Source of the DNA: JACMLD01 sp038207265
GTDB taxonomy: Bacteria > Bacteroidota > Bacteroidia > Chitinophagales > Chitinophagaceae
Assembly: GCA_038207265.1 (NCBI GenBank)
Contig: JBBQZZ010000012.1
Coordinates: 1-64,000 of the forward strand
Length of the DNA stretch: 64,000 bases
Reading direction: 5' to 3'
Below the pieces are notes generated by a model. The model did not search any database and was not told the DNA's origin. It was given only the letters and a program-made list of their open reading frames with translations. Shown here one piece after another: positions 9,984 to 20,414 of this stretch (positions within the stretch are counted from its first letter, which is position 1; every line of letters starts with the position of its first letter). Made by a program: the position numbers and the translations under genes.

Positions 9984-12116
9984 ATGCGTCGTCCTTTTAT
10001 TCTCTTCCTTTTAGTGATTAGTATTTATTGCTGGTTGACTGACGGAGTGAATCTTTTGTTTTTTGCGTTTGCAATTAATTTTCATAGTTACTTATTCATA
10101 GGACTTATCAGTCTATTGCTTTTGGCTGTTCTCTTTTTCGTGTTGAGAAAATTTCTTCCGATAGAAAATATTGTTTCACAAAAGAACAGCTTGTTTGAGG
10201 CAGGAACAAAAAACGAATGGCTTTTATTATTTGTCGTTTCTAGCCCGGTTATTTTACTTGGATTTTTCAGAGCTATTTATCCGGACCAGAATTATGATAC
10301 GTATCACTTTGAATTGTATCTACAGGAATATAATTTCGGCGACAATGCAAAAAATTTTGCAGCTGGATCAATCCGTTCTTATTATTTTCCGCTACCGGAA
10401 AGAATATTTTCTTTGTTCAGGCATATCTTAGGTTATCGTCTTGGTACAGTTTTTAATACTTTTTTGCTTGTAACAATTATTTTTTCCATCTATGATTTTA
10501 TTAAGAAAATCTGTATTCAATATTTACCGAACACCTCATTTCCATCGGTGTTAGTCGCAATACTTTCCTTGTTTGCACTGTTTGCTGATAATACGCTTTT
10601 CAACATTGGGTCATACAAACCGGATCTTATTGGTGTTCCGTTAATCCTTGAATTAATATACATTGTTTTTTTTCAGGATAGGACAACCGCAAAGAGGGTC
10701 GATCATTTTTATTTTTTCCTGGTTGCATCTTTATCTGTAGCATATAAGCTAACATTTTTGCCATATACCGGTCTGCTGGTATTTTTTTATTTTCTGAGAA
10801 ACCTCAGGTTTTGGAGTAGAAAAGAGGTGTTTACACTGCCATTGTTAATCCTGGTTTTCCCGGTCATTTATATGCTGTATAATTTCATTCAGACAGGAAA
10901 CCCCATATTCCCTTTCTACAATAAAATATTTCATTCTATTCAATATCCCAACGAAAATTTTAAAGATGTACGATGGGGACCAACTTCATTTCATGAAATA
11001 TTTATATATCCTTTTGTTACATTTAAAGACAATAGCAGATGCAATGAGTGGGGTCTTTTTAGCTACCGGCTGCTGGTCGGTTATGTTATAGTTATTATCA
11101 GTATGTTGGTTTTTTTAGTGGGAAATAAAAAAGTTACTGGTAAGCCTTTCTTACGATTTGTTTTTTACTTTTCTGTATTAACTCTTTTATTTGATTATGC
11201 CTGTATCATTACCACAGCATATTACCGATATGGTATTATTGTTGAAATATGTTATGGAATAATAATCAGTCTCTGGTTTGTATACTTTAACCGTAGAATC
11301 ATTTCTTTTTTCCTCCTTCTGGTAATGTTTCTCCAGACTTATACCACTTTTAATAATATTTATTATAAACAGCTTAATCTTTCCTGGCACAATTATAAAG
11401 AATTGGTTCAAAACAAAAGCCTTTTAAAAACCAATGCAGGTTTGATTTTTCATGACTATGGACAGATAATTGATTCCGGACACGTATTAAACAGTATTAG
11501 TGGATTTGTAAATGTCAACCCTTTTCCGCAGGATGGATTGGGCAAATTGTTGAAAAATGATGCAATTATTTACGACCTGGAACCATGGGCCAGAAAGCCG
11601 GAATTAATTAACCAATTTGAAATGAATGTAGTGCGGCCAAATGTTAATAAAGGCAAATGGGTGAGTATCGCCAGCATTCAAGGGCTAAATGCTGGTATTA
11701 TTGCTGCCTTGAATAAGCGAGGTTATCTTGTTTCAAACTTATATGAAGTGTATCCTGATTTTATGAAATATGGAGAACCTGTGTTTCTGTTGGAGTTAAA
11801 ATACAAAGACACTGCAAAAAACATCATTAAAACTTCCGAACAATATCTCAGAGATGAAAATCCGAAAGAATTAAGAAACGACTTCACCTATAAAACCGGG
11901 AACAAATTAATATCTTTTATACGGGAAGCACCGTACACCTATGCCTGGGATTTTTTACCAAATGAGTATGATATTTTTATTAATGACAAAAAGTATACTA
12001 CTGTTAATCGTTTTGGAATAAATAAAATATTGTCAATTTCAGATACAACGCTTGTCATTCGTAAACCCAATAGTGTTCCTTATTACGTCATTGTGCAGGA
12101 ATTGATAGAAAAATAA
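9984..12116 (+). CDS. polytopic membrane protein, GT-C-like
   Basis: 710 residues, with about 10-12 hydrophobic segments in residues 1-460 and a soluble C-terminal domain of about 230 residues. The first large loop contains YPDQNYDTYHFE (around residues 98-109), an acidic motif in the position where GT-C (GT39/GT83-like) glycosyltransferases carry catalytic Asp residues. It starts 22 bases after the methyltransferase gene, so it is very likely in the same transcript. The likely role is transfer of a lipid-linked sugar outside the inner membrane. I do not recognise the exact family. Confidence 0.6.
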   Translation: MRRPFILFLLVISIYCWLTDGVNLLFFAFAINFHSYLFIGLISLLLLAVLFFVLRKFLPIENIVSQKNSLFEAGTKNEWLLLFVVSSPVILLGFFRAIYPDQNYDTYHFELYLQEYNFGDNAKNFAAGSIRSYYFPLPERIFSLFRHILGYRLGTVFNTFLLVTIIFSIYDFIKKICIQYLPNTSFPSVLVAILSLFALFADNTLFNIGSYKPDLIGVPLILELIYIVFFQDRTTAKRVDHFYFFLVASLSVAYKLTFLPYTGLLVFFYFLRNLRFWSRKEVFTLPLLILVFPVIYMLYNFIQTGNPIFPFYNKIFHSIQYPNENFKDVRWGPTSFHEIFIYPFVTFKDNSRCNEWGLFSYRLLVGYVIVIISMLVFLVGNKKVTGKPFLRFVFYFSVLTLLFDYACIITTAYYRYGIIVEICYGIIISLWFVYFNRRIISFFLLLVMFLQTYTTFNNIYYKQLNLSWHNYKELVQNKSLLKTNAGLIFHDYGQIIDSGHVLNSISGFVNVNPFPQDGLGKLLKNDAIIYDLEPWARKPELINQFEMNVVRPNVNKGKWVSIASIQGLNAGIIAALNKRGYLVSNLYEVYPDFMKYGEPVFLLELKYKDTAKNIIKTSEQYLRDENPKELRNDFTYKTGNKLISFIREAPYTYAWDFLPNEYDIFINDKKYTTVNRFGINKILSISDTTLVIRKPNSVPYYVIVQELIEK

Positions 12117-12216
12117 AATTGAATGGAAGCCTTACTCAGCCAGCCTCAATAAGCAATAAGTTTAAATTAATTTTTGTTATAGATTATCATAAATATTGAC
12201 CAATAGTTATGATAGC

Positions 12217-13947
12217 TTAATGAATTACCCTATACACAGGGTATCTCATTAAATCAGGTTCAAAATACGGAGAATGCTGGTAAACAAAATTCAATTGGGC
12301 CGATGCACTTTTTGCAAATGCTGTATCAATTGATTTTCGATCTTCCAGTTGTTTCTTTATATCCGGATTGTTTTTCAAAAATTCTTCCGCAGTATCTTCA
12401 AAAACATAGCTGCTATAGCCTTCTTTTTGTCCCAGCGTAGCATCAAAAAAATTCCAGGTAAAATAAGAATCATCTCCCATCGGTTCCAATACCTCCATTA
12501 AAAACCGGTTGGCAACCTGGTTCATTGGTATGTAGTAATCACCTTTGCGGAAGGGCAACTGTTTAATACTGCTATTTATTTTTACCTCACTGTTAATATG
12601 GTGACCTTCGTATTGACGTGCAGATGCTTTGTAATCTTCTATTTTATATAGCTCAACTGTAATATTTGTGTCACTTTTAAGTGGCCACATTATTACATGG
12701 TTCACTTTCAGCAAATCAATTACTTTCCACCATCCTTGTGGAATGAGATAGCCCAGTGGTTTCTTAATAATGATTTTGGATTGATAGGTATTATAGAACG
12801 GCACTTGTTTTTCAAAGGGTTTGTTACGATCATAATACAACCTTGGTAAACCCGATACCGCACTTGGTTTTCTACCCGCTTCAAATCCTTTGTAAGTGAT
12901 ATTTGTTGATTGCGTTTTATCGGGCATCCATGAAACCGGAAATTCAGCCTGTGTTTTTACTGCTGTCTTTGCCTGTTGCCTGATTTTTTTTATTTGCTCA
13001 CTGTTTTTACTGATGAAGCTGATAAAGGATTCCATGAGTGCATAATCGGCCTTCACTCTTTTATCATAAGCTTTCAGCATGTGCGTTTCCGGCATAAAAG
13101 CAAATGTTTGCCACAGTGAGGCATAACCGCTGCTATACCGGGGTCCGTCAAAAAATTCCGGCCATCCAGATTCAGGGGTATCGCCAAATGCATTGATATA
13201 GGGAACCAGATCATATCCTTTTTCTTTCATCAATCCATAAATAGCAGGCTCAAACTCGTTGTTTAAATACTCGCCCATGGCACCACCCAACTTATTGTGC
13301 TGTGAAGTAAGCAATGTGATGTAATGCTGGTAATCGGCGCCATTGCTTACATGATTATCTACCAAAACATCGGGATCACACAAATGAAATATTTCAGCAA
13401 AGGACCGGGCTTCTTTTGAATCTGATTTAATAAAATCCCTGTTGAGATCCAGGTTTTGCGAATTGCCGCGGAAACCTTTTTCTACGGGGCCATTCTGGTC
13501 TATCCGATAGTTTTTACTGCGGTTCAGGCAACCACCGATATTATATACGGGTATTATTGCGAGCACCAGGTTATCCGGCAATTGTTTTTTATTGGCAACA
13601 ATATCACGTACCAGTAACATGCTTGCATCTATGCCATCCGGTTCACCAGGATGGATACCATTATTGATCATCAAAATGCGTTTATTTTTTTTGCGCAAGT
13701 TTAGAAAATTGAAATCCTTATCATTGGATACAATAATAAGATGTAAAGGATAACCTGCATCGGTGGGTCCCATTGCCTGCATCTTCACTTTATCTGATTT
13801 GGCATCCAAGAGTTTCCACCAATTGATTATTTCAGTGTACGACGGTGATTGCATTCCGTTGGATTGTTCAAAGGGAGTAACCATACTTTGAGCCAACGTT
13901 GCCAGGCTGGTAGAAAACAAAAAGAGCACTACAGTCATTCTTCTCAT
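12217..13947 (-). CDS. secreted M14-family metallocarboxypeptidase
   Basis: 576 residues with a signal peptide (cleavage near LATLAQ, residue 20). The zinc-binding HxxE is in NNGIHPGEPDG near residues 97-107, the RNxD-like element is NLDLNRDFIK, and the second zinc His lies in DNHVSNGADYQH near residue 200. The C-terminal 250 residues are an accessory beta-rich domain. Likely periplasmic or secreted peptide or cell-wall amidase. Divergent from the AraC-type regulator, with about 100 bases between the two starts. Confidence 0.83.
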   Translation of the reverse strand: MRRMTVVLFLFSTSLATLAQSMVTPFEQSNGMQSPSYTEIINWWKLLDAKSDKVKMQAMGPTDAGYPLHLIIVSNDKDFNFLNLRKKNKRILMINNGIHPGEPDGIDASMLLVRDIVANKKQLPDNLVLAIIPVYNIGGCLNRSKNYRIDQNGPVEKGFRGNSQNLDLNRDFIKSDSKEARSFAEIFHLCDPDVLVDNHVSNGADYQHYITLLTSQHNKLGGAMGEYLNNEFEPAIYGLMKEKGYDLVPYINAFGDTPESGWPEFFDGPRYSSGYASLWQTFAFMPETHMLKAYDKRVKADYALMESFISFISKNSEQIKKIRQQAKTAVKTQAEFPVSWMPDKTQSTNITYKGFEAGRKPSAVSGLPRLYYDRNKPFEKQVPFYNTYQSKIIIKKPLGYLIPQGWWKVIDLLKVNHVIMWPLKSDTNITVELYKIEDYKASARQYEGHHINSEVKINSSIKQLPFRKGDYYIPMNQVANRFLMEVLEPMGDDSYFTWNFFDATLGQKEGYSSYVFEDTAEEFLKNNPDIKKQLEDRKSIDTAFAKSASAQLNFVYQHSPYFEPDLMRYPVYRVIH

Positions 13948-14044
13948 GATAGTTGATTAAGTAAGAAATGTACGAAAAGAAAACCAGGCAGGCAGTGGCA
14001 GGTTTATTTATCTACGTGGTGAGGATTTAATAATTTACACCAGT

Positions 14045-15205
14045 ATGAGTATAAGCATCGCCGATATTTTATTTGTGATTGTAATTTTCCAATTGTTTTT
14101 TATCAGCATTTTCCTGTATACACACAATAAAGGCAGGCTATTAAGCAATCGGTTACTGGCAACATTTTTTCTTTGTGTGAGCCTTAACCTGGTGGATAGT
14201 TTCTTTGCACTGCAAAAAGTTTACCTTCTTAATCCCTCATTTGCGGGATGGGGTAGCTGTCTGCCACTTTTATTTGGTCCCTTACTATACTTATATGCCA
14301 GGTCAGTTCTTTATAAAGAATTTTGGCTAGCCGGAAAACAATGGATTCATTTTTTGCCATTCTTAATGTGTTTTCTTGTAACAGAAGCAGGTTTTTTGTT
14401 GCAACCCAGGGAAATGAAACTGACAATATTAAATGCTGTCATAGAGCGAAAATTGCCGATGTACGTTTACTGGGTTTCGGTGTTTATATTTTTACAATTT
14501 TTTGCCTATATATTTGTCTCCTTTGTCTTGATCCGGCAGTATAAAAGAATTGCTGAAAATAATTTTTCCGACAGGCAACGCACCAATGTATCATGGCTTT
14601 TCTCCACCATCGCTTTTTTTACTGTGTGTATGTTAATGGCGGCATTGAATGGGTTTATCGGACTTACCCCACTGGCCAGTTATTATTATTTATTTCTTTT
14701 TCTCATTGTTGTATTCGTTTTTATATTCATTAACCGTGTATTGTTGAAAGCCCTGCGTAGCCCGGAGATTTTTTTATTAACGGAAGATGTGGGTAATATT
14801 TCAGAAAATAAGCCTGTATCCAATACCGCACTTTATTCCGGATCATCTTTGACTACTGAAACAAAAAATGAACTGCTGAAAAGCCTGCAGCAGTGCATGG
14901 AAATAAAGAAGCCTTATCTGGAGCCGGAATTAAACCTCCGGCAACTGGCTGATTTGCTCTCCGTAAAGCCAAAAGCGTTATCGCAAGTGATTAATGAAGT
15001 GCTGCACCAAAATTTTTTCGAATTTGTAAACAGTTACCGGATTGAAGAAGCTAAAAGATTGCTGAAGAATCCGGCTGATAAAAAAATAACCGTGCTGGAA
15101 GTGCTTTACGAATCGGGTTTTAATTCCAAGTCCTCTTTTAATACGCTGTTTAAAAAGCAAACTGGTCTCACGCCTGGTGAGTTCAAACGAAAAAATCAGC
15201 ATTGA
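14045..15205 (+). CDS. membrane-anchored AraC-family regulator
   Basis: 386 residues. Residues 1-235 form six or seven membrane helices; residues 285-386 are a double helix-turn-helix AraC DNA-binding domain (first HTH LNLRQLADLLSVKPKALSQVI, second around ITVLEVLYESGFNSKSSF, ending TGLTPGEFKRK). This 7TM-AraC layout is common in Bacteroidota and suggests a membrane sensor coupled directly to transcription. Its target could be the divergent M14 peptidase gene, but that rests on position alone. Confidence 0.87.
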   Translation: MSISIADILFVIVIFQLFFISIFLYTHNKGRLLSNRLLATFFLCVSLNLVDSFFALQKVYLLNPSFAGWGSCLPLLFGPLLYLYARSVLYKEFWLAGKQWIHFLPFLMCFLVTEAGFLLQPREMKLTILNAVIERKLPMYVYWVSVFIFLQFFAYIFVSFVLIRQYKRIAENNFSDRQRTNVSWLFSTIAFFTVCMLMAALNGFIGLTPLASYYYLFLFLIVVFVFIFINRVLLKALRSPEIFLLTEDVGNISENKPVSNTALYSGSSLTTETKNELLKSLQQCMEIKKPYLEPELNLRQLADLLSVKPKALSQVINEVLHQNFFEFVNSYRIEEAKRLLKNPADKKITVLEVLYESGFNSKSSFNTLFKKQTGLTPGEFKRKNQH

Positions 15206-15319
15206 AAGGTTCGACTTCAGGGAATCCTGTATCCGAACCAAATAAATGAGTTCGACTTCCTGACAACGGTCGACAACAGGCCTTTCATGATAGGATATTT
15301 GTTACCTAAATTCTTTTTT

Positions 15320-16966
15320 ATGGAACAAATATCAATCAATCACCGCTTGCCAGGTAAAAAATTGCTGGCGATAATTTTATTGACTTTAGCTGTATTTGCA
15401 AAGATCCTGGCCGGTCCCAAATTAAGTATTGCCGTTTTTGCATGGCTTGAACCAGTTTTTCTTTTATACTTCTTTCGCATGATGGCATTAAAAAGGAAAT
15501 TGCTATGGGCTTTGCCTTTTATGTTGCTTGGTAATTTCATTGCTGCATATGATGTAATTCCTTTCCCATTGCCTGTTCTGATAGTGCTTACCATTCTTTC
15601 TACTTTTAAGGAAATGGTTGTATTCGTACTGGATAAAAAGATATGTCAGCAAAGCGATCAGTTTATTGCCAGCTTGTTTTTTCCTGCTGCTTGTGTGGCG
15701 CTGGAGTTTATAAATGCCAAAACCGGGGGAGGTGCCTGGTGGTCTGTTGCCAATTCACAGTATTCTTTTCCCTGGTTGCTGCAGTTGGCATCGGTTACAG
15801 GTATCTGGGGCATTAGTTTCATGCTGTACTGGTTTGGTTCCGTTGCAATATGGTCATTTCAGCGTTATCAGCACAACCAAAATTTCAAACGCGGTATTGT
15901 AATTTTTGCCACAACGCTGACGATAGTCATGGTTTTTGGCAGCATACGGATGGCCGGTGAAACCGAGCAACGTAAAATAAAAATTGCGGGCTTAACTGTT
16001 CCTGCTTTTGGATACCTGGAAGCCATGTACAAAACTGCTACCGGCAAGGACATTACAATTAATCCCCGTTTGTCGATTGCATCACAGGAATTGCAACAAA
16101 TTAATCTTGCCCAGATTCCGTTTATCGAGACGGCTGATACCGTAAAGTACAAAACTGCTTATCATGCATTGGAAAAAATCAACGATAGTTTATTTGTATT
16201 AAGTGAACAGGCAGCAAGAGAAGGTGCAAAAATTATTACATGGTCGGAAGCCAATGCTATCGGGTTTAGTTTTGATGAGAAGCGATTAATGGAAAGGGGA
16301 AAATTTTTTGCCGCTAGAAATCATGTTTACTTATTAATGGCTATTGCAATCCTGGAACCCGGTAAAATAACATTCGGTAAAAAATTCATTGAAAACAAAG
16401 CGGTGTTTATTGGCCCCGATGGAACCGTTCTGAACATCTTTCATAAAAATAAGCCAGTTCCCTTTGCCGAAAACAGCGAACCGGGCGACGGCAAAATCCC
16501 GGTAATCGAAACTCCCTATGGTCGTATAGCCACCTCTATTTGCTATGATGCGGATTTCCCTTCAGAAATGCAACAACTGGCAGATAATAAGGCGGATGTA
16601 TTATTACTTCCTTCAGGTGATTGGTATTCTATATCTCCATATCATACTCATATGGCTGTACTAAGAGGAATTGAGAACGGATGTTCCGTAGTAAGGCAGG
16701 TAAGCGGGGGCTTATCTGTAGCAGTTGATTACCGTGGTAAGCAATATGCCCATCTGGATTTTTATAAAAATGGAACCAAACTCTGGGTTAATGATGTACC
16801 AGTTGGATACAGATTTACCCTCTATAGTATTGCTGGAAATTTATTTGCCTGCTTGTGCCTGCTATGCGTAGCCGGGGTTATTATTTATATGTTGTTCCAA
16901 ATGCTTGCCGAAAAAATAAAAAAAAATAAATCCGGATTGAAGCAGTTTGGTTCTCTCTCCCTTTAA
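15320..16966 (+). CDS. Lnt-like membrane protein with nitrilase domain
   Basis: 548 residues. I start at MEQISINHRL because the longer frame adds an unlikely leader. About six N-terminal membrane helices (residues 10-215) precede a carbon-nitrogen hydrolase domain with the Glu-Lys-Cys triad: E310 (TWSEAN), K376 (FHKNKPVPF), C408 (SICYDADFP). A last helix lies near residues 500-525. The architecture is that of apolipoprotein N-acyltransferase, which adds the third acyl chain to lipoproteins. Spacing between Lys and Cys is shorter than in E. coli Lnt, so a related acyltransferase or amidase is possible. Confidence 0.75.
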   Translation: MEQISINHRLPGKKLLAIILLTLAVFAKILAGPKLSIAVFAWLEPVFLLYFFRMMALKRKLLWALPFMLLGNFIAAYDVIPFPLPVLIVLTILSTFKEMVVFVLDKKICQQSDQFIASLFFPAACVALEFINAKTGGGAWWSVANSQYSFPWLLQLASVTGIWGISFMLYWFGSVAIWSFQRYQHNQNFKRGIVIFATTLTIVMVFGSIRMAGETEQRKIKIAGLTVPAFGYLEAMYKTATGKDITINPRLSIASQELQQINLAQIPFIETADTVKYKTAYHALEKINDSLFVLSEQAAREGAKIITWSEANAIGFSFDEKRLMERGKFFAARNHVYLLMAIAILEPGKITFGKKFIENKAVFIGPDGTVLNIFHKNKPVPFAENSEPGDGKIPVIETPYGRIATSICYDADFPSEMQQLADNKADVLLLPSGDWYSISPYHTHMAVLRGIENGCSVVRQVSGGLSVAVDYRGKQYAHLDFYKNGTKLWVNDVPVGYRFTLYSIAGNLFACLCLLCVAGVIIYMLFQMLAEKIKKNKSGLKQFGSLSL

Positions 16967-16973
16967 ATAAAAA

Positions 16974-17003
16974 GCATCCCGTTTAACTGCGGGATGCCTT
17001 TTT
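16974..17003. terminator. bidirectional terminator
   Basis: Perfect 8-bp stem GCATCCCG/CGGGATGC (16974-16981 and 16990-16997) with an 8-base loop. It is flanked by AAAAA on the left and CTTTTTT on the right, so it works for both the Lnt-like gene and rpsT, which converge on it. Confidence 0.88.
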
Positions 17004-17024
17004 TATGATGTATTGCAATGGCGG

Positions 17025-17282
17025 TTACTTCGCTAATGCGTTCACTTTTTTCGTAAGCTTTCTTTTCACATTAGCCGCTTTGTTCTTGTGAATGATTCCC
17101 TTTTTTGCCAGTTTGTCAATCATTGAAGCAACTTTGGGCAATGCTTCACCAGCTTCTTTGTTGGCCTTTAAATCCTTCAAATCACGTATCGCATTACGGG
17201 TGGTTTTTCCGTAATACTTATTCCTGTCGCGACGTTTCGCCGACTGACGCATATCTTTTTTGGTAGCCTGATGATTAGCCAT
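17025..17282 (-). CDS. rpsT: 30S ribosomal protein S20
   Basis: 85 residues, Lys/Arg-rich, starting MANHQATKKDMRQSAKRRDRN, with the conserved IHKNKAANVKRKL near the end. S20 binds 16S rRNA early in small-subunit assembly. Length is normal for the family. Monocistronic, with its own -7 box 23 bases upstream and a shared terminator downstream. Confidence 0.97.
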   Translation of the reverse strand: MANHQATKKDMRQSAKRRDRNKYYGKTTRNAIRDLKDLKANKEAGEALPKVASMIDKLAKKGIIHKNKAANVKRKLTKKVNALAK

Positions 17283-17304
17283 ATGTTCTAAAAATTTAGG
17301 ACGG

Positions 17305-17312
17305 CAAAGGTA
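17305..17312 (-). promoter_or_regulatory. rpsT -7 box
   Basis: On the minus strand TACCTTTG, an exact TAnnTTTG match, ending 23 bases before the rpsT start. No TTG at the usual distance upstream was found. Confidence 0.5.
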
Positions 17313-17524
17313 GGGGAATACAATGTAACTTGGAAAATTAAGGCATAAAAGTTTTAAGAATACCCAAAATTAAAAATTGCTGGTCACTCATCCTGGTCAT
17401 TGAGCGGATCAGCTAAAAATGTTGTAAAAACCCGTTAACCCAAAACAAGCACAATCCCGCCTTTTCAGCAATTAAGGTTCAGTATTTTATCCGATATTTG
17501 TTACCCAATAAAATATTCCAATCC

Positions 17525-20287
17525 ATGAAGGATTTCTCCTATATCACCAGCTCACATCCCCAGGTTATTGAAGGTTTATACCAGGATTTTTTAAAGGATC
17601 CCGGCAGCGTTGACCCCGAGTTAAAAAAATTCTTTGAAGGGTTCGACTTTGCTATGGGCAGCGCTAAGAATGCAACAAATGGTTCTTCAGTAAGCACAAG
17701 TGTTAGTGCCACTCCATCCGTGGCCGAAGATATTGACTGGATGCGCGAAGTACGGGCGTACCGACTGATACTTGGTTACCGCAATAAAGGACATCTGCTG
17801 GCACGTACCAATCCTATCAGAACACGCAAAGACAGGGGAGCAAATATTGAACTTGGTTTTTATGGTTTTACAGAAGCCGATCTCGATAAACAGTTTCATG
17901 CCGGTAAATTGATTGGCCTTGGAACCACCAGCCTCAGAAATATTCTCCATCACATGGAAAGCTGTTATGCGGCACACGTGGGAATTGAATTCAAATATAT
18001 CAGCGATCAAAAGAAAGTGGATTTTCTTACAAATGAAATAGAAAAGAAATTTTTGGAACCCCTGCCACTTGAAAAAAAGAAAAGGATATTAGAGAAACTT
18101 AACCAGGGTGTAATGTTTGAGAAATTCCTGCATACCAAGTATGTAGGGCAGAAACGTTTTTCACTGGAAGGAGGTGAAACCACTATAGCTGCATTGGATG
18201 CCATCATAAATACGGCCGCCGAACATGACGTGCAGGAAGTAGTCATTGGAATGGCACACCGCGGAAGATTGAATATACTGGCCAACATTATGGGTAAAAC
18301 CTATGAACAAATTTTTAGTGAGTTTGAGGGTACCGCCAAAATGGATCAAACCATGGGCAGTGGAGATGTAAAATATCATATGGGTTATGGGAGCGAAGTA
18401 CAATCCCATTCCGGTAAAATAGTACACCTGAAATTAATGCCCAACCCGTCTCACCTGGAGGCAGTTGATCCGGTGGTTGTTGGATTTGCAAGAGCGAAGG
18501 CGGATGTATTGTATAAAAGTGATTACGATAAAATTCTGCCGATACTGATTCATGGTGATGCTTCCGTTGCAGGACAGGGTATTGTTTACGAAGTATTACA
18601 GATGTGTAACCTTGATGGATACCTGACAGGCGGCACCATACATTTTGTAATCAATAACCAGATTGGCTTTACAACTGATTTTGAAGATGCCCGCAGTTCA
18701 GATTATTGCACATCGCTGGCTGCAGCAGTGCAGGCACCTGTGTTACATGTGAATGGTGATGATGCGGAAGCTGTGGTAAAATGCGTGGAAATAGCCACCC
18801 GGTACCGGCAGGAATTTAACAGCGATGTTTTTATAGACATGGTTTGTTATCGCCGGCACGGACACAATGAAGGTGATGATCCAAAATTTACGCAACCACA
18901 CTTATATGCATTGATTGAGAAACATCCGAATCCGCGTGAAGTGTATACCACTTATTTATTGGAAAACGGTGAGGCCGATGCAAAGGAACTGGCCAAAGAA
19001 ATGGAAAAAAAATTCTGGGGCGATTTGCAGGAAAGATTGGATGAAGTAAAACAAAATCCATTGCCTTACCATTACCAGCAACCAGAATTGGTATGGAAAA
19101 GTTTGCGCAAAGCTACTCCGGAAGATTTTGATCAATCACCCGTGACTGCCATTAGCGATGGTGATTTCAAAAAAATATTTGAAGCATTGATGAGCTGGCC
19201 GGCGGATTTTAAACCATTGAAAAAGGTTGAAAAGATCATCCAGGATAAAATAAAATTATTCAATGCTGAAGGAAAAGTGGATTGGGCAACGGGCGAGTTA
19301 ATGGCTTACGGTAGTTTATTACTGGGCGGTCATGATGTAAGAATGAGCGGTCAGGATGTTCGTCGTGGTACGTTTTCTCATCGTCATGCAGTATTACGGG
19401 ACGAAGAAACTGATAAAGCATATAGCAGGCTCAGCCGCTTGGCGGGTGCTACAGGAATATTCAGAATATATAATTCTTTACTGAGTGAATACGGTGTACT
19501 GGGTTTTGAATATGGTTATGCGATGGCAAATCCAAATGCACTGGTATTATGGGAAGCGCAATTTGGAGATTTTTGTAATGGGGCACAAACCATGATAGAC
19601 CAGTTCATAGCTGCGGGGGAACAGAAATGGAACCGTATGAATGGTGTAACGATGTTATTACCTCATGGTTATGAGGGTCAGGGGCCTGAACACAGTAGTG
19701 CTAGAATGGAAAGATTTTTACAATTGTGCGCAGAGCTGAATATGATAATAACCAATGTAACTACCGCCGCCAACTTTTTTCACTTATTGCGCAGGCAGGT
19801 GATTTGGTCATTCAGAAAGCCATTGATTAATTTTTCACCCAAAGCAAACCTGCGGCACCCGGGTAGTTACTCATTAAAGAATGAATTTACCAATGGCAGG
19901 TTCAGAGAAACCATTGATGATGTTTTTGTTTCGGATGCGGAACAAGTTAGAAAAGTGCTTTTCTGCAGCGGTAAAATATATTTTGATTTAGCAGAGCGCC
20001 AGCAAAAAGAGCAGATAAAGGATACTGCAGTTATACGTGTAGAGCAATTATATCCATTACCAGTGAAGCAGCTGGAAAATTTATATGGTAAGTATAATAA
20101 GGCAACCTGGTTTTGGGTACAGGAAGAACCATTGAATATGGGCGCCGCTATGTATTTGCAAATGAACCTGAAGAGCATCAATTACGGTGTCATCAGCAGG
20201 CAACCCGGCGCATCAACGGCTACCGGTTACAATAAAGTTCACCAGCAGGAGCAGGCAGAAATAATTGATACTGCATTTTCCATTTAA
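17525..20287 (+). CDS. sucA: 2-oxoglutarate dehydrogenase E1 component
   Basis: 920 residues from the start MKDFSYITSS, which gives the usual E1 N-terminal region; nine codons upstream are in frame but do not look native. It decarboxylates 2-oxoglutarate with thiamine diphosphate and hands the succinyl group to E2. Markers are AHRGRLN (residues 244-250), HGDASVAGQG (343-352, ThDP and Mg binding), RRHGHNEGDDP and GHDVRMSGQDVRRGTFSHRH. The C-terminal HPGS and the long transketolase C domain are present. The E2 gene follows 127 bases downstream. Upstream GATATTTG is one base off a -7 box. Confidence 0.97.
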   Translation: MKDFSYITSSHPQVIEGLYQDFLKDPGSVDPELKKFFEGFDFAMGSAKNATNGSSVSTSVSATPSVAEDIDWMREVRAYRLILGYRNKGHLLARTNPIRTRKDRGANIELGFYGFTEADLDKQFHAGKLIGLGTTSLRNILHHMESCYAAHVGIEFKYISDQKKVDFLTNEIEKKFLEPLPLEKKKRILEKLNQGVMFEKFLHTKYVGQKRFSLEGGETTIAALDAIINTAAEHDVQEVVIGMAHRGRLNILANIMGKTYEQIFSEFEGTAKMDQTMGSGDVKYHMGYGSEVQSHSGKIVHLKLMPNPSHLEAVDPVVVGFARAKADVLYKSDYDKILPILIHGDASVAGQGIVYEVLQMCNLDGYLTGGTIHFVINNQIGFTTDFEDARSSDYCTSLAAAVQAPVLHVNGDDAEAVVKCVEIATRYRQEFNSDVFIDMVCYRRHGHNEGDDPKFTQPHLYALIEKHPNPREVYTTYLLENGEADAKELAKEMEKKFWGDLQERLDEVKQNPLPYHYQQPELVWKSLRKATPEDFDQSPVTAISDGDFKKIFEALMSWPADFKPLKKVEKIIQDKIKLFNAEGKVDWATGELMAYGSLLLGGHDVRMSGQDVRRGTFSHRHAVLRDEETDKAYSRLSRLAGATGIFRIYNSLLSEYGVLGFEYGYAMANPNALVLWEAQFGDFCNGAQTMIDQFIAAGEQKWNRMNGVTMLLPHGYEGQGPEHSSARMERFLQLCAELNMIITNVTTAANFFHLLRRQVIWSFRKPLINFSPKANLRHPGSYSLKNEFTNGRFRETIDDVFVSDAEQVRKVLFCSGKIYFDLAERQQKEQIKDTAVIRVEQLYPLPVKQLENLYGKYNKATWFWVQEEPLNMGAAMYLQMNLKSINYGVISRQPGASTATGYNKVHQQEQAEIIDTAFSI

Positions 20288-20414
20288 GCTGCCGATATTT
20301 GATAAACAGTATAAGGGAGCACGATGAACCGGAATAAATATAATAGAGGAAAAATGAGTGGAATTCAAATGCCGGCAAACAAAAGATCAAAATAATAAAA
20401 GCGAAACACATTTT

